From contig NZ_PITQ01000004.1 in assembly GCF_002834385.1 (NCBI RefSeq), forward strand, positions 124,001 through 188,000: a DNA stretch of 64,000 nt, read 5' to 3'. This DNA is from Rahnella sp. AA (lineage in GTDB: Bacteria > Pseudomonadota > Gammaproteobacteria > Enterobacterales > Enterobacteriaceae). The translations under genes were made by a program, and so were the position numbers. The notes beneath the pieces are model-generated. The model saw nothing but the letters and a program-made list of their open reading frames with translations. It was not told the DNA's origin and ran no database searches. Positions 1 to 9,900 of the stretch are shown here, piece by piece; positions within the stretch are counted from its first letter, which is position 1; each line of letters starts with the position of its first letter.

Positions 1-88
1 GTACGGCCAGCGCACCGAAGGCACAGCAGAGCAGACCCAGTGGCGCGAACAACTGGCACAACTGAGCCAGGAAGGCGTCGCCGCATGA
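1..88 (+). CDS. hemS: HemS/HmuS heme-degrading protein, C-terminal end only
   Basis: The second reading frame is open from the window edge and ends in TGA at 86-88, coding for a tail that includes [16 protein letters not shown]. This matches the C-terminal helix of HemS/HmuS-type cytoplasmic heme-handling proteins, which take heme from the HmuTUV importer. Only about 28 codons are present. Its stop overlaps the hmuT start (ATGA), as expected for the second-last to last part of an hmuRSTUV operon. The family assignment leans on the downstream genes, because so little of the protein is visible. Confidence 0.7.
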   Translation, partial: YGQRTEGTAEQTQWREQLAQLSQEGVAA

Positions 89-915
89 AAACGTCTCTGA
101 AAGCGCTGATTGCCGCCGCGGCAATCTTGTCTGCCCCTATGCTCCACGCCGCAGAAAAGCTGGTCAGCATTGGTGGCGATGTGACCGAAATTGTCTATGC
201 CCTCGGCGCAGGCGATGAAATGGTGGCACGCGACAGCACCAGCCTGCATCCGCAGGCGGTTCTGAAACTGCCCGATGTCGGTTATATGCGCCAGCTCAAT
301 ACTGAAGGGATCCTGTCTATGCACCCTTCCATGGTGCTGAGCAGCGAGCTGGCAGAACCTTCACTGGTTTTACAGCAGCTGGCACAAAATGGTGTGAAAG
401 TCATCCGCGTGCCGGGAACGGCTTCTGTCGATACCGTACCTAAAAAGATCGAAGTGATTGCTGGCGCGCTCAATCGTCAGGCGGAAGGGGCAAAACTGAT
501 CGCCACTTACCGTGCTCAGCTTGAGGCCATTCATCACGATGCTTTACCGGTAAAAATCCTGTTTGTGATGAGCCACGGCGGAATGACGTCCATGGCGGCA
601 GGTCAGAATACGGCGGCTGACGCGATGATCACGTCCGTAGGGGCGAAAAATGCCATGCAGGGCTTCAGCCGTTATCGCCCTCTTTCGCAGGAAGGTGTAA
701 TCGCCAGCGCTCCGGACATTTTATTGCTGACCTCTGACGGCGTAAAAACGCTGGGCGGTATGGATCAGGTCTGGAAATTACCGGGGGTCGCCATGACGCC
801 GGCAGGTAAAAACAAGCGCGTTTTAGTGCTTGATGATATGTCCCTGCTGGGCTTTGGCCTGCAAACGCCGGTCGTAATGGCACAACTGCGTCAGGCGGCG
901 GAACAAGCGAAATGA
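85..915 (+). CDS. hmuT: Periplasmic heme-binding protein HmuT
   Basis: A 276-residue substrate-binding protein that would carry heme through the periplasm to the HmuUV permease. The first ~24 residues form a signal peptide (Lys near the start, Ala-rich core, cleavage after LHA). The rest fits the TroA/BtuF-like fold used for heme and siderophores ([14 protein letters not shown], then RDSTSLHP). An upstream in-frame ATG at 40 would bury the signal peptide behind an Arg-rich stretch, so the ATG at 85, coupled to the hemS stop by ATGA, is preferred. It overlaps hmuU by four bases, so the genes are co-translated. Transcription is presumably Fur-controlled from a promoter left of the window; that is inference. 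Confidence 0.93.
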   Translation: MKTSLKALIAAAAILSAPMLHAAEKLVSIGGDVTEIVYALGAGDEMVARDSTSLHPQAVLKLPDVGYMRQLNTEGILSMHPSMVLSSELAEPSLVLQQLAQNGVKVIRVPGTASVDTVPKKIEVIAGALNRQAEGAKLIATYRAQLEAIHHDALPVKILFVMSHGGMTSMAAGQNTAADAMITSVGAKNAMQGFSRYRPLSQEGVIASAPDILLLTSDGVKTLGGMDQVWKLPGVAMTPAGKNKRVLVLDDMSLLGFGLQTPVVMAQLRQAAEQAK

Positions 916-1940
916 GCAGCATGAGCTCCCCAATGCCGTCGCGACGCCGTTCTCCTGTCTGGGCGCTGATCGGCCTCGGTGGTGCTCTGTTGGTACTGGC
1001 TATTCTGGCAGCCAATACCGGCGCGATGGCGTTGTCACTGCATACCTTGTTAACGCGGCCTTTTGACGACGGATTATGGCAAATCTGGCTGACCGTTCGT
1101 CTGCCCCGCGTGCTGCTGGCCGTAGTGGTCGGTTGCGCGCTGGCCTGTTCCGGAGCCGTTATGCAGGGTTTATTCCGTAACCCGCTGGCGGATCCGGGTT
1201 TACTCGGGATCAGTAGCGGCGCGGCGCTGGCTGTGGCGCTGACTATTGTCATGCCGCTTTCGCTGCCGCCAATTCTGGCGCTCTACGGCCACATGATAAG
1301 TGCCTTTGCGGGGAGCCTGGCGATTTCGGCCATTGTCTTCGCGCTGAGCCGTTTCGGGCATGGCGGGTTGTCGCGTTTACTTCTCGCCGGGATTGCCATT
1401 AACGCCCTGTGCGGTGCAGCGGTTGGCGTGCTGACTTACGTCAGCGATGATCAGCAATTGCGACAGTTTTCGTTGTGGAGCATGGGCAGCCTCGGGCAGG
1501 CACAGTGGCCAACGCTGGCAGTTGCCGCGTCGTTAATTCTACCCGCCTGCGTGGCGACATTATTCATGGCGCGCCGCCTGAATATTTTACAGCTCGGTGA
1601 GGAAGATGCGCATTACCTTGGCGTTAACGTCCGCCGCACTCAGCTGCAATTATTGCTTCTGAGTGCATTGCTGGTGGGCGCTGCGGTTGCGGTTTCCGGT
1701 GTCATCGGTTTTATCGGCCTGGTCATTCCTCACCTGCTGCGCATCCGGCTGGGCGCGGATCATCGCTGGTTATTACCGGGTTCAGCCATGGCCGGAGCCT
1801 GCCTGTTATTGCTGGCCGACACGCTGGCAAGAACGCTGGTCGCACCGGCAGAAATGCCGGTGGGTCTGCTAACGAGTCTGCTGGGTGGTCCGTATTTCCT
1901 ATGGTTAATTTTACGTCCCGGGGTACCGCGCAATGTCTGA
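912..1940 (+). CDS. hmuU: Heme ABC transporter permease HmuU
   Basis: A 342-residue polytopic membrane protein of the FecCD family (the BtuC/FhuB type), expected to form the homodimeric channel for heme. It is strongly hydrophobic throughout. It carries family motifs such as [16 protein letters not shown] and [15 protein letters not shown] near residues 60-100, and [16 protein letters not shown] towards the C-terminus, which couples to the ATPase. It starts on ATGA overlapping the hmuT stop and runs 8 bases into hmuV. BtuC at 16655-17662 belongs to the same family but serves vitamin B12; position next to hmuT and hemS decides the substrate here. Confidence 0.93.
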   Translation: MSSMSSPMPSRRRSPVWALIGLGGALLVLAILAANTGAMALSLHTLLTRPFDDGLWQIWLTVRLPRVLLAVVVGCALACSGAVMQGLFRNPLADPGLLGISSGAALAVALTIVMPLSLPPILALYGHMISAFAGSLAISAIVFALSRFGHGGLSRLLLAGIAINALCGAAVGVLTYVSDDQQLRQFSLWSMGSLGQAQWPTLAVAASLILPACVATLFMARRLNILQLGEEDAHYLGVNVRRTQLQLLLLSALLVGAAVAVSGVIGFIGLVIPHLLRIRLGADHRWLLPGSAMAGACLLLLADTLARTLVAPAEMPVGLLTSLLGGPYFLWLILRPGVPRNV

Positions 1941-2721
1941 TCTCACTTCATTGCTGGTTGCGGAAAATCTGTCATATTCCGCAGGGGGGCGTCGCTTAAT
2001 TGACGACGTGTCACTCAGCCTGAAAAGCGGCGAAATGGTCGCGCTTATCGGGCCAAACGGCGCGGGGAAATCCACGCTGATGCGCATTCTGACAGGTTAT
2101 CTGACGCCGCAGTCCGGGCATTGTACATTGCAGGGAAAACGACTGGCCGACTGGTCATCGAAGGATCTCGCCCGCACGCGCGCGGTGATGCGCCAGAACA
2201 GTACGATGGCGTTCGGATTCAGCGTGCGTGAAGTACTGACGCTCGGGCGCTCGCCTCACGGCCAGCAAAATATGCAACATGCGCTGAACGAAGTGATGCA
2301 GCAAACCGGTTGTATGACGCTGGCAGAACGTGATTATCGCCATTTGTCAGGCGGCGAGCAGCAGCGGGTTCAGCTCGCACGCGTGCTGATCCAGCTCTGG
2401 CAACCGGCACCTGCCCCGCGCTGGCTGTTTCTGGATGAACCAACGTCGGCGCTCGATTTATACCATCAGCAACATGCATTGCGCCTGTTGCGCGAGCTGA
2501 CCCTGAAAACGCCACTGTCGGTTTGCTGCGTGCTGCACGATCTCAATCTGGCGGCGCTGTATGCAGACAGAATTATTTTGCTGCACAGCGGCAAGGTGGT
2601 CGCCAGCGGAACACCGGCTGAAGTGCTGAGTGAAGAAACGCTTAGCCGGTGGTATCAGGCCGATCTGAACGTCTGCCCGCATCCGGAAACTGCTTTACCG
2701 CAAGTTTTCCTGCGCCAGTAA
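1933..2721 (+). CDS. hmuV: Heme ABC transporter ATP-binding protein HmuV
   Basis: The 262-residue ATPase of the HmuTUV importer. The Walker A motif GPNGAGKST is at residues 40-48, the ABC signature [12 protein letters not shown] starts near 138, and Walker B with the catalytic Glu ([12 protein letters not shown]) is near 163-175. The start overlaps the end of hmuU, so production is coupled. It is the last gene of the operon: a strong terminator follows 16 bases after the stop. Length and motifs are normal for HmuV/HemV. Confidence 0.94.
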   Translation: MSDLTSLLVAENLSYSAGGRRLIDDVSLSLKSGEMVALIGPNGAGKSTLMRILTGYLTPQSGHCTLQGKRLADWSSKDLARTRAVMRQNSTMAFGFSVREVLTLGRSPHGQQNMQHALNEVMQQTGCMTLAERDYRHLSGGEQQRVQLARVLIQLWQPAPAPRWLFLDEPTSALDLYHQQHALRLLRELTLKTPLSVCCVLHDLNLAALYADRIILLHSGKVVASGTPAEVLSEETLSRWYQADLNVCPHPETALPQVFLRQ

Positions 2722-2736
2722 ACCCGGCCTCAATGC

Positions 2737-2775
2737 AAAAATGCCACAACACCGTTTAGGTTTTGTGGCATTTTT
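2737..2775. terminator. Bidirectional terminator between hmuV and selO
   Basis: A 13-bp perfect inverted repeat (AAAAATGCCACAA at 2737-2749 and its complement at 2763-2775) with a 13-base loop. It ends in a T run on the plus strand and is preceded by A residues that become T on the minus strand. It sits between the convergent genes hmuV and selO and can stop both. Confidence 0.88.
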
Positions 2776-2786
2776 TTAACTGCGCG

Positions 2787-4241
2787 TTAGCTGGAGCAGG
2801 AAATTTCCAAATGTTTTCCCCAGTCCGGCGGTAATGCCGCCATCGCATCGTGTTGCGGAGCATCGCTGTAGGGGTCGCGAAGCGCCTGATGCAGCTGAGT
2901 CAGCACACTGATATCGTCCTTTTCAGCCTTTTCAATCGCCTGCTGCGCCAGATAATTTCGCAAAATAATCCGTGGATTGCTCTGTTTCATCGCCTGCTGG
3001 CGGGCCGCATCGTCGATATTTTCCGTCTGCAAACGCTGACGATAGGAATGGTACCAGCTATCAAACGCTGTACGGTCGATAAACTCATCGCGCAGCGGTG
3101 ATTCTGCCTGTTGCTGTTCAACATGGCTGAGCAACCGGAAAGTCTGCGTGAAATCCCGGCCCTCTTTCGCCATCAGGCTGAGCAATCCGGTCAGCAAATC
3201 GTTATCCCGTTTATCTTCCGTGAAGAAACCCAGCTTACCGCGCATCAGCGTTCCGTAGGCTTTCATCAGCGCCGGTTCGTAACAACCAAGCGCCGCCTGC
3301 AATTGTTCGGTGCTCATCAGGCCGGAGAGCGTTTGCGCCAGCCGGTGAAGATTCCAATACGCCACTGCAGGCTGATTATCATAGCTATAGCGCCCCTGAT
3401 AATCAGAGTGATTACAGATGTAGCCTGGCTGATAGTCGTCCAGAAAACCGTAGGGACCGAAATCAATGGTCAGGCCGAGAATCGACATGTTATCCGTGTT
3501 CATTACGCCGTGCGCAAACCCGATACTTTGCCACCGGGCAATAAGCGCCGCAGTTCGTTCAACCACGGAGGAAAACCATTGCTGATAACGCCGTGCTTCG
3601 TCAGGTTCACTTTCCAGCAATTGCGGCCAGTGATGGGCGATCACGTAATCCGCCAGCTGTTTTACCTGTTCAGGCTGCTTGCGGTAATAGAAATGTTCAA
3701 AGTGACCAAAACGGATGTGACTTTCAGCCACCCGCATCAGCATCGCGCCGCGTTCAGGCTGTTCACGAAAGACAGGTTCATCGCTGGTCACAATCGACAG
3801 CGCACGGGTTGTCGGCACCGATAAATGATGAAGCGCTTCGGAGGCCAGAAACTCACGGACAACTGAGCGCAGCACCGCCCGGCCATCGCCCATGCGTGAA
3901 TAAGGCGTCAGGCCAGCCCCTTTCAGATGCCAGTCAAAGCGTTTTCCACAAGGCAAAACCTGTTCGCCGAGCAAAATCCCACGGCCGTCACCCAGTTGTC
4001 CGGCCCATTGTCCAAACTGATGACCGCTATAAACTTGAGCTAACGGCAACATTCCGGGGAAAAACTTTTCACCACACCAGTATTCCCGATGCCCGGCATC
4101 GAAGAGGGATTCATCCAACCCAAGCTCTTTTGCCAGCGGTTCGCTGTGATAAAGCAACCGCGAACCTTTTAACGGAGTCGGTTGTAATGCAGTAAAAAAT
4201 CCGGGTAGCTGGTCAGCGTAATGGTGTTCAAATTTCGGCAT
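2787..4241 (-). CDS. selO: SelO/YdiU protein adenylyltransferase (pseudokinase AMPylator)
   Basis: A 484-residue member of the SelO family. These proteins use a kinase-like fold with ATP bound in reverse to transfer AMP to protein hydroxyl groups, and in bacteria are linked to redox control. Visible family motifs are [18 protein letters not shown] near residues 70-90, [20 protein letters not shown] near 104-125 and [20 protein letters not shown] in the middle, the metal-binding/catalytic region. The C-terminus ends in SCSS with Cys where many eukaryotic SelO proteins have selenocysteine. It is single-cistron, convergent with hmuV, and adjacent to ydiV as in E. coli. Confidence 0.95.
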   Translation of the reverse strand: MPKFEHHYADQLPGFFTALQPTPLKGSRLLYHSEPLAKELGLDESLFDAGHREYWCGEKFFPGMLPLAQVYSGHQFGQWAGQLGDGRGILLGEQVLPCGKRFDWHLKGAGLTPYSRMGDGRAVLRSVVREFLASEALHHLSVPTTRALSIVTSDEPVFREQPERGAMLMRVAESHIRFGHFEHFYYRKQPEQVKQLADYVIAHHWPQLLESEPDEARRYQQWFSSVVERTAALIARWQSIGFAHGVMNTDNMSILGLTIDFGPYGFLDDYQPGYICNHSDYQGRYSYDNQPAVAYWNLHRLAQTLSGLMSTEQLQAALGCYEPALMKAYGTLMRGKLGFFTEDKRDNDLLTGLLSLMAKEGRDFTQTFRLLSHVEQQQAESPLRDEFIDRTAFDSWYHSYRQRLQTENIDDAARQQAMKQSNPRIILRNYLAQQAIEKAEKDDISVLTQLHQALRDPYSDAPQHDAMAALPPDWGKHLEISCSS

Positions 4242-4322
4242 AAATCCCCCTTTGCCTCAGTGTAGAACTGAGGCACCGAGATTAACACGGAGAGAATGCA
4301 GGGAGATTGCCGCCCCGGGTGC

Positions 4323-4357
4323 AAAAAAATCCCGGCGCAACACGCGCTGGCCGGGAT
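4323..4357 (-). terminator. Terminator of the ydiV-type gene
   Basis: On the minus strand, an 8-bp GC-rich stem (ATCCCGGC and GCCGGGAT, plus-strand 4329-4336 and 4350-4357) is followed by seven T (plus-strand A run 4323-4329). It lies 26 bases after the ydiV-type stop codon. Confidence 0.85.
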
Positions 4358-4382
4358 CTTCACAGGTTAACAAACAGAGCAC

Positions 4383-5111
4383 TTAGTGAAACTGAACCGG
4401 CCGCTTGAGCAGACAATCCAATTGCGCGGGATCCACTCCCGGCCACAGCAGGCCTTTTACGCCCTGCACATCCGCCAGACGCAATGCATCAAAGTAATCC
4501 TGACTATCCAACCCATCTACCACTATATTTCGGCAAAAACGGTTAACATTTCTAATTAATGATGGCATCACAATCGTAAAGTGCTCACCATCATAAAGCT
4601 GCCAGAAGAGATTTTTGTCCAGTTTCACCCACTGGAACAGATGATCAAAAATGGGTGCCATCGTGATATTCCCTGAGCCAAAATTCTCAAGCCATAAGGA
4701 AAAATGTTGTTTCAGTGCAACAAGTTGCTCATTGTTCCTCCCTTCAGAAAGACGCGGGAAAGATTCACTCAGATTGAGATGAATAAATGCATGAGCCTTG
4801 AACGCATTGCGGAGATTCTCATCCTCCAGCAATAAAGCCACCTGTTTTTCCTCAACGCCGATATTGAGTGTGACCTGGTTATCACTGAACCATTGAGCAT
4901 GTTCACTCGCCCAAATTTGTTGTTCATTAAGAAAATACTGCAGTTGCTGTTCAGTTAGCAGATTCAGAACCAGCTCTGTTGGCATAACTAACTTACTGTC
5001 TGCACTTGAAAAACGGCAAACTAATTCTACGGCGAGTAATTTCCCTTCAATGGTGTAGACCGGCTGGCACAGGTAGCTGCTGTTAAAGGCCGTATCGAAT
5101 TGTATTTTCAT
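4383..5111 (-). CDS. ydiV: YdiV-like degenerate EAL-domain protein (probable anti-FlhDC factor)
   Basis: A 242-residue single-domain protein of EAL fold. The signature is lost (VEL in place of EAL near residue 28), so cyclic-di-GMP hydrolysis is not expected. Similarity to E. coli/Salmonella YdiV (RflP) is visible in MPTELV, LNLSESFPRLSEGRNNEQL, LENFGSG and the GLLWPGVDPAQL C-terminus. YdiV binds FlhD and blocks or releases FlhD4C2, lowering flagellar gene expression; the same role is inferred here. The start at 5111 (MKIQFD) matches the family start and has a weak GGAC upstream; in-frame ATGs at 5126 and beyond add residues without counterpart. Position next to selO also matches E. coli. Confidence 0.85.
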   Translation of the reverse strand: MKIQFDTAFNSSYLCQPVYTIEGKLLAVELVCRFSSADSKLVMPTELVLNLLTEQQLQYFLNEQQIWASEHAQWFSDNQVTLNIGVEEKQVALLLEDENLRNAFKAHAFIHLNLSESFPRLSEGRNNEQLVALKQHFSLWLENFGSGNITMAPIFDHLFQWVKLDKNLFWQLYDGEHFTIVMPSLIRNVNRFCRNIVVDGLDSQDYFDALRLADVQGVKGLLWPGVDPAQLDCLLKRPVQFH

Positions 5112-5765
5112 TTTTGTCCAAAACATCCACGGCACTGCTAATTGATTAATAACTTTTTTGACTCTCAATCAGATCATAAAGATACCGGAGCACCGAGATG
5201 GAACCGAAACATTAGAATAATTGATATCAAAAAAGAGCTTATCCGGTTGTAAGTGTGCTGCAGTGATTACGCGAACGGCTGCGAAATCAAGTGTTTTGAA
5301 AGCTACTCTCCCCTTCACACCTTCTTTTTGAGGTGTATGTCAGTCTGTGAAGGGATTTCAGACTAATCTTATCGTCAGCGATGTAAACGCGCAACTTCGC
5401 CTGTGAGCGCTATCATCCCTGTTTTAACAAAAACACCCCTGCAAATTTGTGCTAATGCACAAAGAACATGTTACTAAATATTTTAATCAATGGTTATAGT
5501 GTCTTATGAAATATTCTGCAATATGTGACACCGGGAGCGGTGATTATTTATACACACTGCTCATTTTCCTAAAGTGATAATAAAACAGTGATTGGTGCGA
5601 AGATGTTGACCACATCATGGTTGTAAGAAGGTTTTATCTGAGGATACAGCCGAATATCGGGCCGGGAATGGCCGATGAAAAGAAATCAGCAACACGCGCC
5701 TGAGCGGTGGTTAACGCGATATCCGAAGGCCATGAAAAAAATGATAGCCTCCGGATTTTTCAAAT
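5112..5765. other. 654-bp intergenic region with secondary structure and a plus-strand terminator-like hairpin
   Basis: No convincing gene is seen between the ydiV-type gene and lplA. It contains a nested structure at 5311-5364: CCCTTCACA (5311-5319) pairs with TGTGAAGGG (5346-5354), ACACC pairs with GGTGT inside it, and AGTCTG pairs with CAGACT (5342-5364). The last pairing excludes the first. A second hairpin at 5721-5756 (ATCCGAAGGC with GCCTCCGGAT, one mismatch) is followed by T on the plus strand. The region presumably holds the ydiV promoter and may hold an unannotated plus-strand transcript. Confidence 0.5.
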
Positions 5766-6782
5766 TTATTGAACACAGCGCACAAGCCAGGCCTGCAGCT
5801 CTGTAAGCTCCGCCTGCATTGCCGGGTATAACGACATAATCTGCCCGCAGGCCAGAGAAACGTCCGTCGTATGGTAGCGGACCCCGGCTAGCTTGTCCGC
5901 TAACGCCAACAGGGGAGCGGGATTGAGGCTGTCCGTAAAAATTTGGGCACGGCTGATGTTGCCCTTCTCGATATCAAAGTGGATATCAACGCCGCCCCAG
6001 GTGAAGCGTTCATTTAGCAGATGACTGAAAGCAGGTGCCTTACCGAAATTCCATTCCCAGCTGCTTTGCTTAGCAAATCGTTCAGGGAAACCGGGCAGAT
6101 CAGGGAAAACGTCTGGCGAGATAATTTCGGGTTCGACACTCGCACCATACCACTCAAAGAAAGCCGCAGTGACCGCTTCGCAAATTTGTTCGTGGTGAAT
6201 TTCCGGCACAAATTCACTGAGATTAGCCACCCTGGAGCGAACCGAAGTGATCCCCTTCGCCTGCAATTTTTTTACATCCGGGTTGAGATAATTAGCCAGA
6301 CGGCTGAGATCGGCATTCAGCAATAAGGTGCCATGATGAAAACCACGGTCCGCCGTTTCACGGTAGGCCGAGCCGGAAACCTTCCGTTCACCTTCTCCCG
6401 TCTGCACGACCAAATCGTTGCGTCCCGAGGCACTGGCATCGATACCCAGTTTTTTTAATGCATTCAGGATGATATTGGTAGAAATGCTTTTGTCATATTC
6501 TGGTTTGCCAGCCATGAAAGTAAAGCATGTGTTCCCCAAATCGTGGAATACCGCTCCGCCGCCACTGCTGCGGCGGGCCAACCGGATACCATCTTCTTCC
6601 ATCCGGCGGGTATTACACTCTTTCCACGGGTTTTGTGCCTGGCCGATAACCACGGTTTCAGCATTACGCCAGAGGAATAAAACCCGCTGATGCGTTGTCA
6701 TTTCGCGGAAGATGCACTCTTCTACGGCCAGATTGAACCAGGGATCATAAGAATCGGAAAGCAATAATCTGAGTGGTTTCAT
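5766..6782 (-). CDS. lplA: Lipoate-protein ligase A
   Basis: A 338-residue enzyme, the same length as E. coli LplA. It activates free lipoate with ATP and attaches it to lysines of the E2 and H subunits of 2-oxoacid dehydrogenases and the glycine cleavage system. The lipoate-binding motif [12 protein letters not shown] is at residues 70-81, followed by GRNDLVV and GSAYRE, and the small C-terminal domain is present. The start at 6782 ([18 protein letters not shown]) matches the family; an upstream ATG at 6827 adds 15 unrelated residues. In E. coli this gene lies elsewhere; here it interrupts the ydiV-nlpC pair. Confidence 0.95.
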   Translation of the reverse strand: MKPLRLLLSDSYDPWFNLAVEECIFREMTTHQRVLFLWRNAETVVIGQAQNPWKECNTRRMEEDGIRLARRSSGGGAVFHDLGNTCFTFMAGKPEYDKSISTNIILNALKKLGIDASASGRNDLVVQTGEGERKVSGSAYRETADRGFHHGTLLLNADLSRLANYLNPDVKKLQAKGITSVRSRVANLSEFVPEIHHEQICEAVTAAFFEWYGASVEPEIISPDVFPDLPGFPERFAKQSSWEWNFGKAPAFSHLLNERFTWGGVDIHFDIEKGNISRAQIFTDSLNPAPLLALADKLAGVRYHTTDVSLACGQIMSLYPAMQAELTELQAWLVRCVQ

Positions 6783-6880
6783 CACATATATACATCCTGA
6801 ATGAGTCTGCCCAGATAATAACAGCAAAAGACACAGATGAAATACGGAGTGAAATCAGGGGAATGTTATTAACTGATACA

Positions 6881-7360
6881 TCAGATACGACGCGCCTGCC
6901 AATACACTTTGCGCCAGTAGACATTATCGAGTGAAGAACGTGTTACACCCTGGCTGGTCGAGGCATGGATGAACTGATCAGCAGTATCGTAGATGCCCAC
7001 ATGTAACCCGTTTTCCCCGCTCCCGGTTTTAAAGAAAACCAGATCCCCGGGGAGTAATTCATCACGGGAGACTTTAGTGCCCACTTTGGTTTGGTCCACG
7101 GTAGTTCGCGGCAAAACCACGCCAAAACGATCGCGATAAGTGCGGAAAACAAAACCGGAACAATCAACACCACTCGGCTGTAATCCGCCATAACGGTAAG
7201 GCGCGCCATGCCACTGGCTGAGTTGATCATTAAGTTCAGCGACAACCGTAATGGAGTCGGCAAATCGCCCGCTCGGGGGCGGAGCGTGGCTGCTACAACC
7301 GTTAAGAATTAACGCAGCGACAGCCAGCAGGGAATACATGGATACGGACGACCAGCGCAT
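6881..7360 (-). CDS. nlpC: NlpC lipoprotein, NlpC/P60-family peptidase
   Basis: A 159-residue lipoprotein with signal peptide and lipobox LNGC (Cys22), so the mature protein is membrane-anchored. The NlpC/P60 domain follows: catalytic Cys67 in GVDCSGFVF, His120 in LHVGIYD and His132 as third polar residue. Such enzymes cut within peptidoglycan stem peptides; the precise substrate of NlpC is not certain. The start at 7360 is chosen for the AAGGAA upstream; an ATG at 7387 gives a longer, non-lipoprotein-like N-terminus. In E. coli nlpC abuts btuD; here the arn operon lies between them. Confidence 0.93.
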   Translation of the reverse strand: MRWSSVSMYSLLAVAALILNGCSSHAPPPSGRFADSITVVAELNDQLSQWHGAPYRYGGLQPSGVDCSGFVFRTYRDRFGVVLPRTTVDQTKVGTKVSRDELLPGDLVFFKTGSGENGLHVGIYDTADQFIHASTSQGVTRSSLDNVYWRKVYWQARRI

Positions 7361-7482
7361 AGTGCATTCCTTCTTGAATAGCGTCACGGCAGAACCGGAA
7401 CGCTGTGATTGCGCTGGCCGGATAAGTCGCCGTTATCTAAGAACTAATAGAATTTAGCGCTATTTTATCCGTCATCCAATAT

Positions 7483-7518
7483 TTAATGATAATTTTTATC
7501 GTCTCAAATTATCATTAA
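7483..7518. repeat. 13-bp perfect inverted repeat, Fur-box-like, between arnF and nlpC
   Basis: TTAATGATAATTT (7483-7495) and its exact complement AAATTATCATTAA (7506-7518) flank a 10-base spacer and overlap the arnF stop codon. The 19 bases at 7482-7500 match the classical Fur consensus GATAATGATAATCATTATC at 15 positions. It lies about 120 bases upstream of nlpC. It could be a Fur operator or an AT-rich RNA hairpin; there is no T run after it. Confidence 0.5.
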
Positions 7519-7904
7519 TGGCTTTTTTGGGCTGGTTTGCTGTGTATAACCCATACGCCTGACAGGATCAGCAGGCCACCAAGGGTTTTGCTTAAACTGA
7601 TGCTTTCATTGAACCAGGGCAACGTGACTGCGGCAATATACACAAGCGCATAGCTCAGGCTCAGCAGTGTATAAGCACGATTCAACGGCAGATAGCGTAG
7701 TGCAAAAAACCAGCATCCCATTGAAAATGCATAACCACACAACCCCATAAAAACAGCCACCAAAGCATTCAAATGGCTAATAATAAAGGGAACATCGATT
7801 ACAGACAGTGAAAACGACGGGATCTGCACCATGCCCCACTTCATCAATAACTGTGCTGCAGTCACCAGCAACACGCTGCCAGCCCCCCACAGATAACCTT
7901 TCAT
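7515..7904 (-). CDS. arnF: ArnF, subunit of undecaprenyl-phosphate-L-Ara4N flippase
   Basis: A 129-residue EmrE-like membrane protein with four predicted membrane helices. With ArnE it moves undecaprenyl-phosphate-alpha-L-Ara4N from the inner to the outer face of the cytoplasmic membrane. MKWGM near residue 20 and [21 protein letters not shown] in the second half are typical. The start at 7904 overlaps the arnE stop by four bases (ATGA); a start at 7958 would prefix a non-hydrophobic stretch inside arnE. It is the last gene of arnBCADTEF. Confidence 0.92.
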   Translation of the reverse strand: MKGYLWGAGSVLLVTAAQLLMKWGMVQIPSFSLSVIDVPFIISHLNALVAVFMGLCGYAFSMGCWFFALRYLPLNRAYTLLSLSYALVYIAAVTLPWFNESISLSKTLGGLLILSGVWVIHSKPAQKSH

Positions 7905-8233
7905 AGGCTGATACTCATTAGCGCAATCCCGCACATGATCAGCGCAACGCCGAACCAATGGCGTCTGTCGACAACTTCATGAAAAAACCAGCGGGCACAC
8001 AGTGTAATCAACACAAAATTAAGGCTCAGCATCGGGTAGGCAAGGCTTAGCGGCAGCAGCTGTAATACCCTCAGCCACAGCAACATAGCGATACCCAACA
8101 GCAATACAGCCAACCCCAGCCAACGCAATACGCGTGCCATTCCATCGGCAGCAACCTGCGCAGCCTGCTTCTGACAAAGCTGGCCGGCACAGGTAATCAC
8201 ACTGACCACAAGAACCAGAATAAATCCATTCAT
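7901..8233 (-). CDS. arnE: ArnE, subunit of undecaprenyl-phosphate-L-Ara4N flippase
   Basis: A 110-residue small-multidrug-resistance-like membrane protein, partner of ArnF, with four hydrophobic segments. The first contains [11 protein letters not shown] and the third [18 protein letters not shown]. It overlaps arnT upstream and arnF downstream by four bases each, so the tail of the operon is tightly coupled. Confidence 0.92.
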   Translation of the reverse strand: MNGFILVLVVSVITCAGQLCQKQAAQVAADGMARVLRWLGLAVLLLGIAMLLWLRVLQLLPLSLAYPMLSLNFVLITLCARWFFHEVVDRRHWFGVALIMCGIALMSISL

Positions 8234-9900
8234 GGGAGTTTTTTGTAGAACAGCAGCGCCTGGCGATCGATTTGCACCGTCTGATCTGCCGTAGGGAGGT
8301 TCGACTTCACGCCTGTGTTACGGTCAAGCCTGAGGATCACTGAGACATTGCCTTCCTCACGAGCCTTTTGCAGCCAGGCAGGGAAACTGGCCGAGTCAAC
8401 AAAGCTATCTTTTGCATCAGGATAACTCAGCCCGTATTGCAGTTCGCCCTTTTCATCAAACATCAGAATATCGCTACGTTTCAATGTCCATGCGACTGCG
8501 GTGGCAACCCCAACGTTATCCGTCAGGACATACCGGCTATCCTGTAACAGCGCAAGATTCTTGGTCAAAAATGCCTGTGGCTGTTTGGAATCCATCACTT
8601 TCTGCGGAATAGCCTGCCCAACCAGTAACGCCAGCACCAGTGGGCAAATTGCCGCCCAATACCACCGCTTTTTCAGATCCGTCAGGGACATTACACCAGC
8701 CAACGCCCAGACGGCGAAGCACAAGATCCCGATCATCGCACGCTGTGATTCGGCAGGCGTATAGGTGGCTTTGATATGAAACGGCAGGAGCCCTGAAATA
8801 ACCAGAACTGCCACAGCCATCAACACACCAAAAACAGTGTTGATGATGCCATTGGCTTTCAGTGCCCGTAATTTCTCTGACTGCCTGATTTGAGCCAGAT
8901 GATCAGCCATCAGCAGTGCAAGAGGCGCAAAACACGGCAAGATATAGGTCGGCAATTTACCTTTTGCAATGCTGAAAAAAATCAGCGGCATAATTGCCCA
9001 ACTGAGCAGGAAGAAAAGCTCCGGTCGCACAACGCGTTTGGTCCAGCCATCGCGCAATGCGCCAGGCAGCAAGCCTAACCATGGTAAAGCGCCCAGGCAC
9101 AATACTGGCAGGTAATACCAGAATGGCGCTTTATGTTGTGCGTTAGACTCTGCAAAACGCTGAATATGTTCAACCCAGAAGAAGTAATTCCAGAAGTCCG
9201 GTTCACGGTGAGCAATGGCCAGCACCCATGGCAAGCTCAAGATGACGGCACTGAGCACGGCCAGCGGCCCCCAGCCTAACAGGGTTTTGAAACGCTTCTC
9301 ACGCCAGATGATCGGCAAAACGGCAATAACGGGTAAAGCCAGCGCCAGAAAACCTTTGGTCATGAACCCCATACCACAGGCAAGCCCCAGCGCTATCCAG
9401 CTCAGTGCTTTTTGCGGCGTCCGCGACACCCGCAAGCAGAAATAGCTGGCAACCATTGCAGCCGTCATCCACAGAGTGATCATCGGATCCAATACACTGT
9501 AAGTGCCGATACTGAAGACCAGCGTAGTGGAAAGATAGATTAATGTGGCCGTATATGCGGTCTGACGATTTCGCCACATCAGATTCGCAAGCCAGAACAC
9601 CAAAATGGCGCTAAGCATTGTGCTAAATACCGAGCCAAAGCGCACAGCAAAATTGCTGTCACCAAAAATCATCTGGCTGATATTGTTGAACCAGTAACCT
9701 GCAACCGGCTTTTCGAAATAGCGTAATCCCAAAAGATGCGGAACCACCCAGTCGCCACGCTGTAACATTTCGCGGCTGACCTCAGCATAACGGGTTTCAT
9801 CGGGTTGCCATAACAGGCGGGTATTAAGGGGGACAAGATAAACCAGTGCGAAGAACACCAAAATAATGGTGCTCCACATGCCTTTAATTGTTTTCGACAT
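8230..9900 (-). CDS. arnT: ArnT, lipid A L-Ara4N transferase
   Basis: A 556-residue GT-C type (GT83) glycosyltransferase in the inner membrane. It moves L-Ara4N from undecaprenyl phosphate to lipid A phosphates on the periplasmic side, lowering negative charge and giving cationic peptide and polymyxin resistance. The first periplasmic loop carries the family motif [18 protein letters not shown] (residues ~29-47) with the catalytic acidic residues. About a dozen membrane helices and a soluble C-terminal part follow. The start at 9900 (MSKTIKG) overlaps the arnD stop by ATGA; an upstream alternative start at 9933 would lie inside arnD. Confidence 0.95.
   Translation of the reverse strand: MSKTIKGMWSTIILVFFALVYLVPLNTRLLWQPDETRYAEVSREMLQRGDWVVPHLLGLRYFEKPVAGYWFNNISQMIFGDSNFAVRFGSVFSTMLSAILVFWLANLMWRNRQTAYTATLIYLSTTLVFSIGTYSVLDPMITLWMTAAMVASYFCLRVSRTPQKALSWIALGLACGMGFMTKGFLALALPVIAVLPIIWREKRFKTLLGWGPLAVLSAVILSLPWVLAIAHREPDFWNYFFWVEHIQRFAESNAQHKAPFWYYLPVLCLGALPWLGLLPGALRDGWTKRVVRPELFFLLSWAIMPLIFFSIAKGKLPTYILPCFAPLALLMADHLAQIRQSEKLRALKANGIINTVFGVLMAVAVLVISGLLPFHIKATYTPAESQRAMIGILCFAVWALAGVMSLTDLKKRWYWAAICPLVLALLVGQAIPQKVMDSKQPQAFLTKNLALLQDSRYVLTDNVGVATAVAWTLKRSDILMFDEKGELQYGLSYPDAKDSFVDSASFPAWLQKAREEGNVSVILRLDRNTGVKSNLPTADQTVQIDRQALLFYKKLP

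Noticed and set aside
40-84. Longer hmuT starting at the ATG at 40
   Set aside because: It would put an Arg-rich, non-signal stretch in front of the signal peptide and overlap hemS by 49 bases; ATGA coupling at 85 is the norm.
3111-4195. Two long plus-strand frames inside selO
   Set aside because: Both lie opposite SelO catalytic motifs and overlap each other; the coding strand is clear.
5675-5806. 43-residue plus-strand frame (MKRNQQHAPERWLTRYPKAM...) before lplA
   Set aside because: Its second half is antisense to the lplA 3' end and a terminator-like hairpin lies inside it; only a weak ribosome site.
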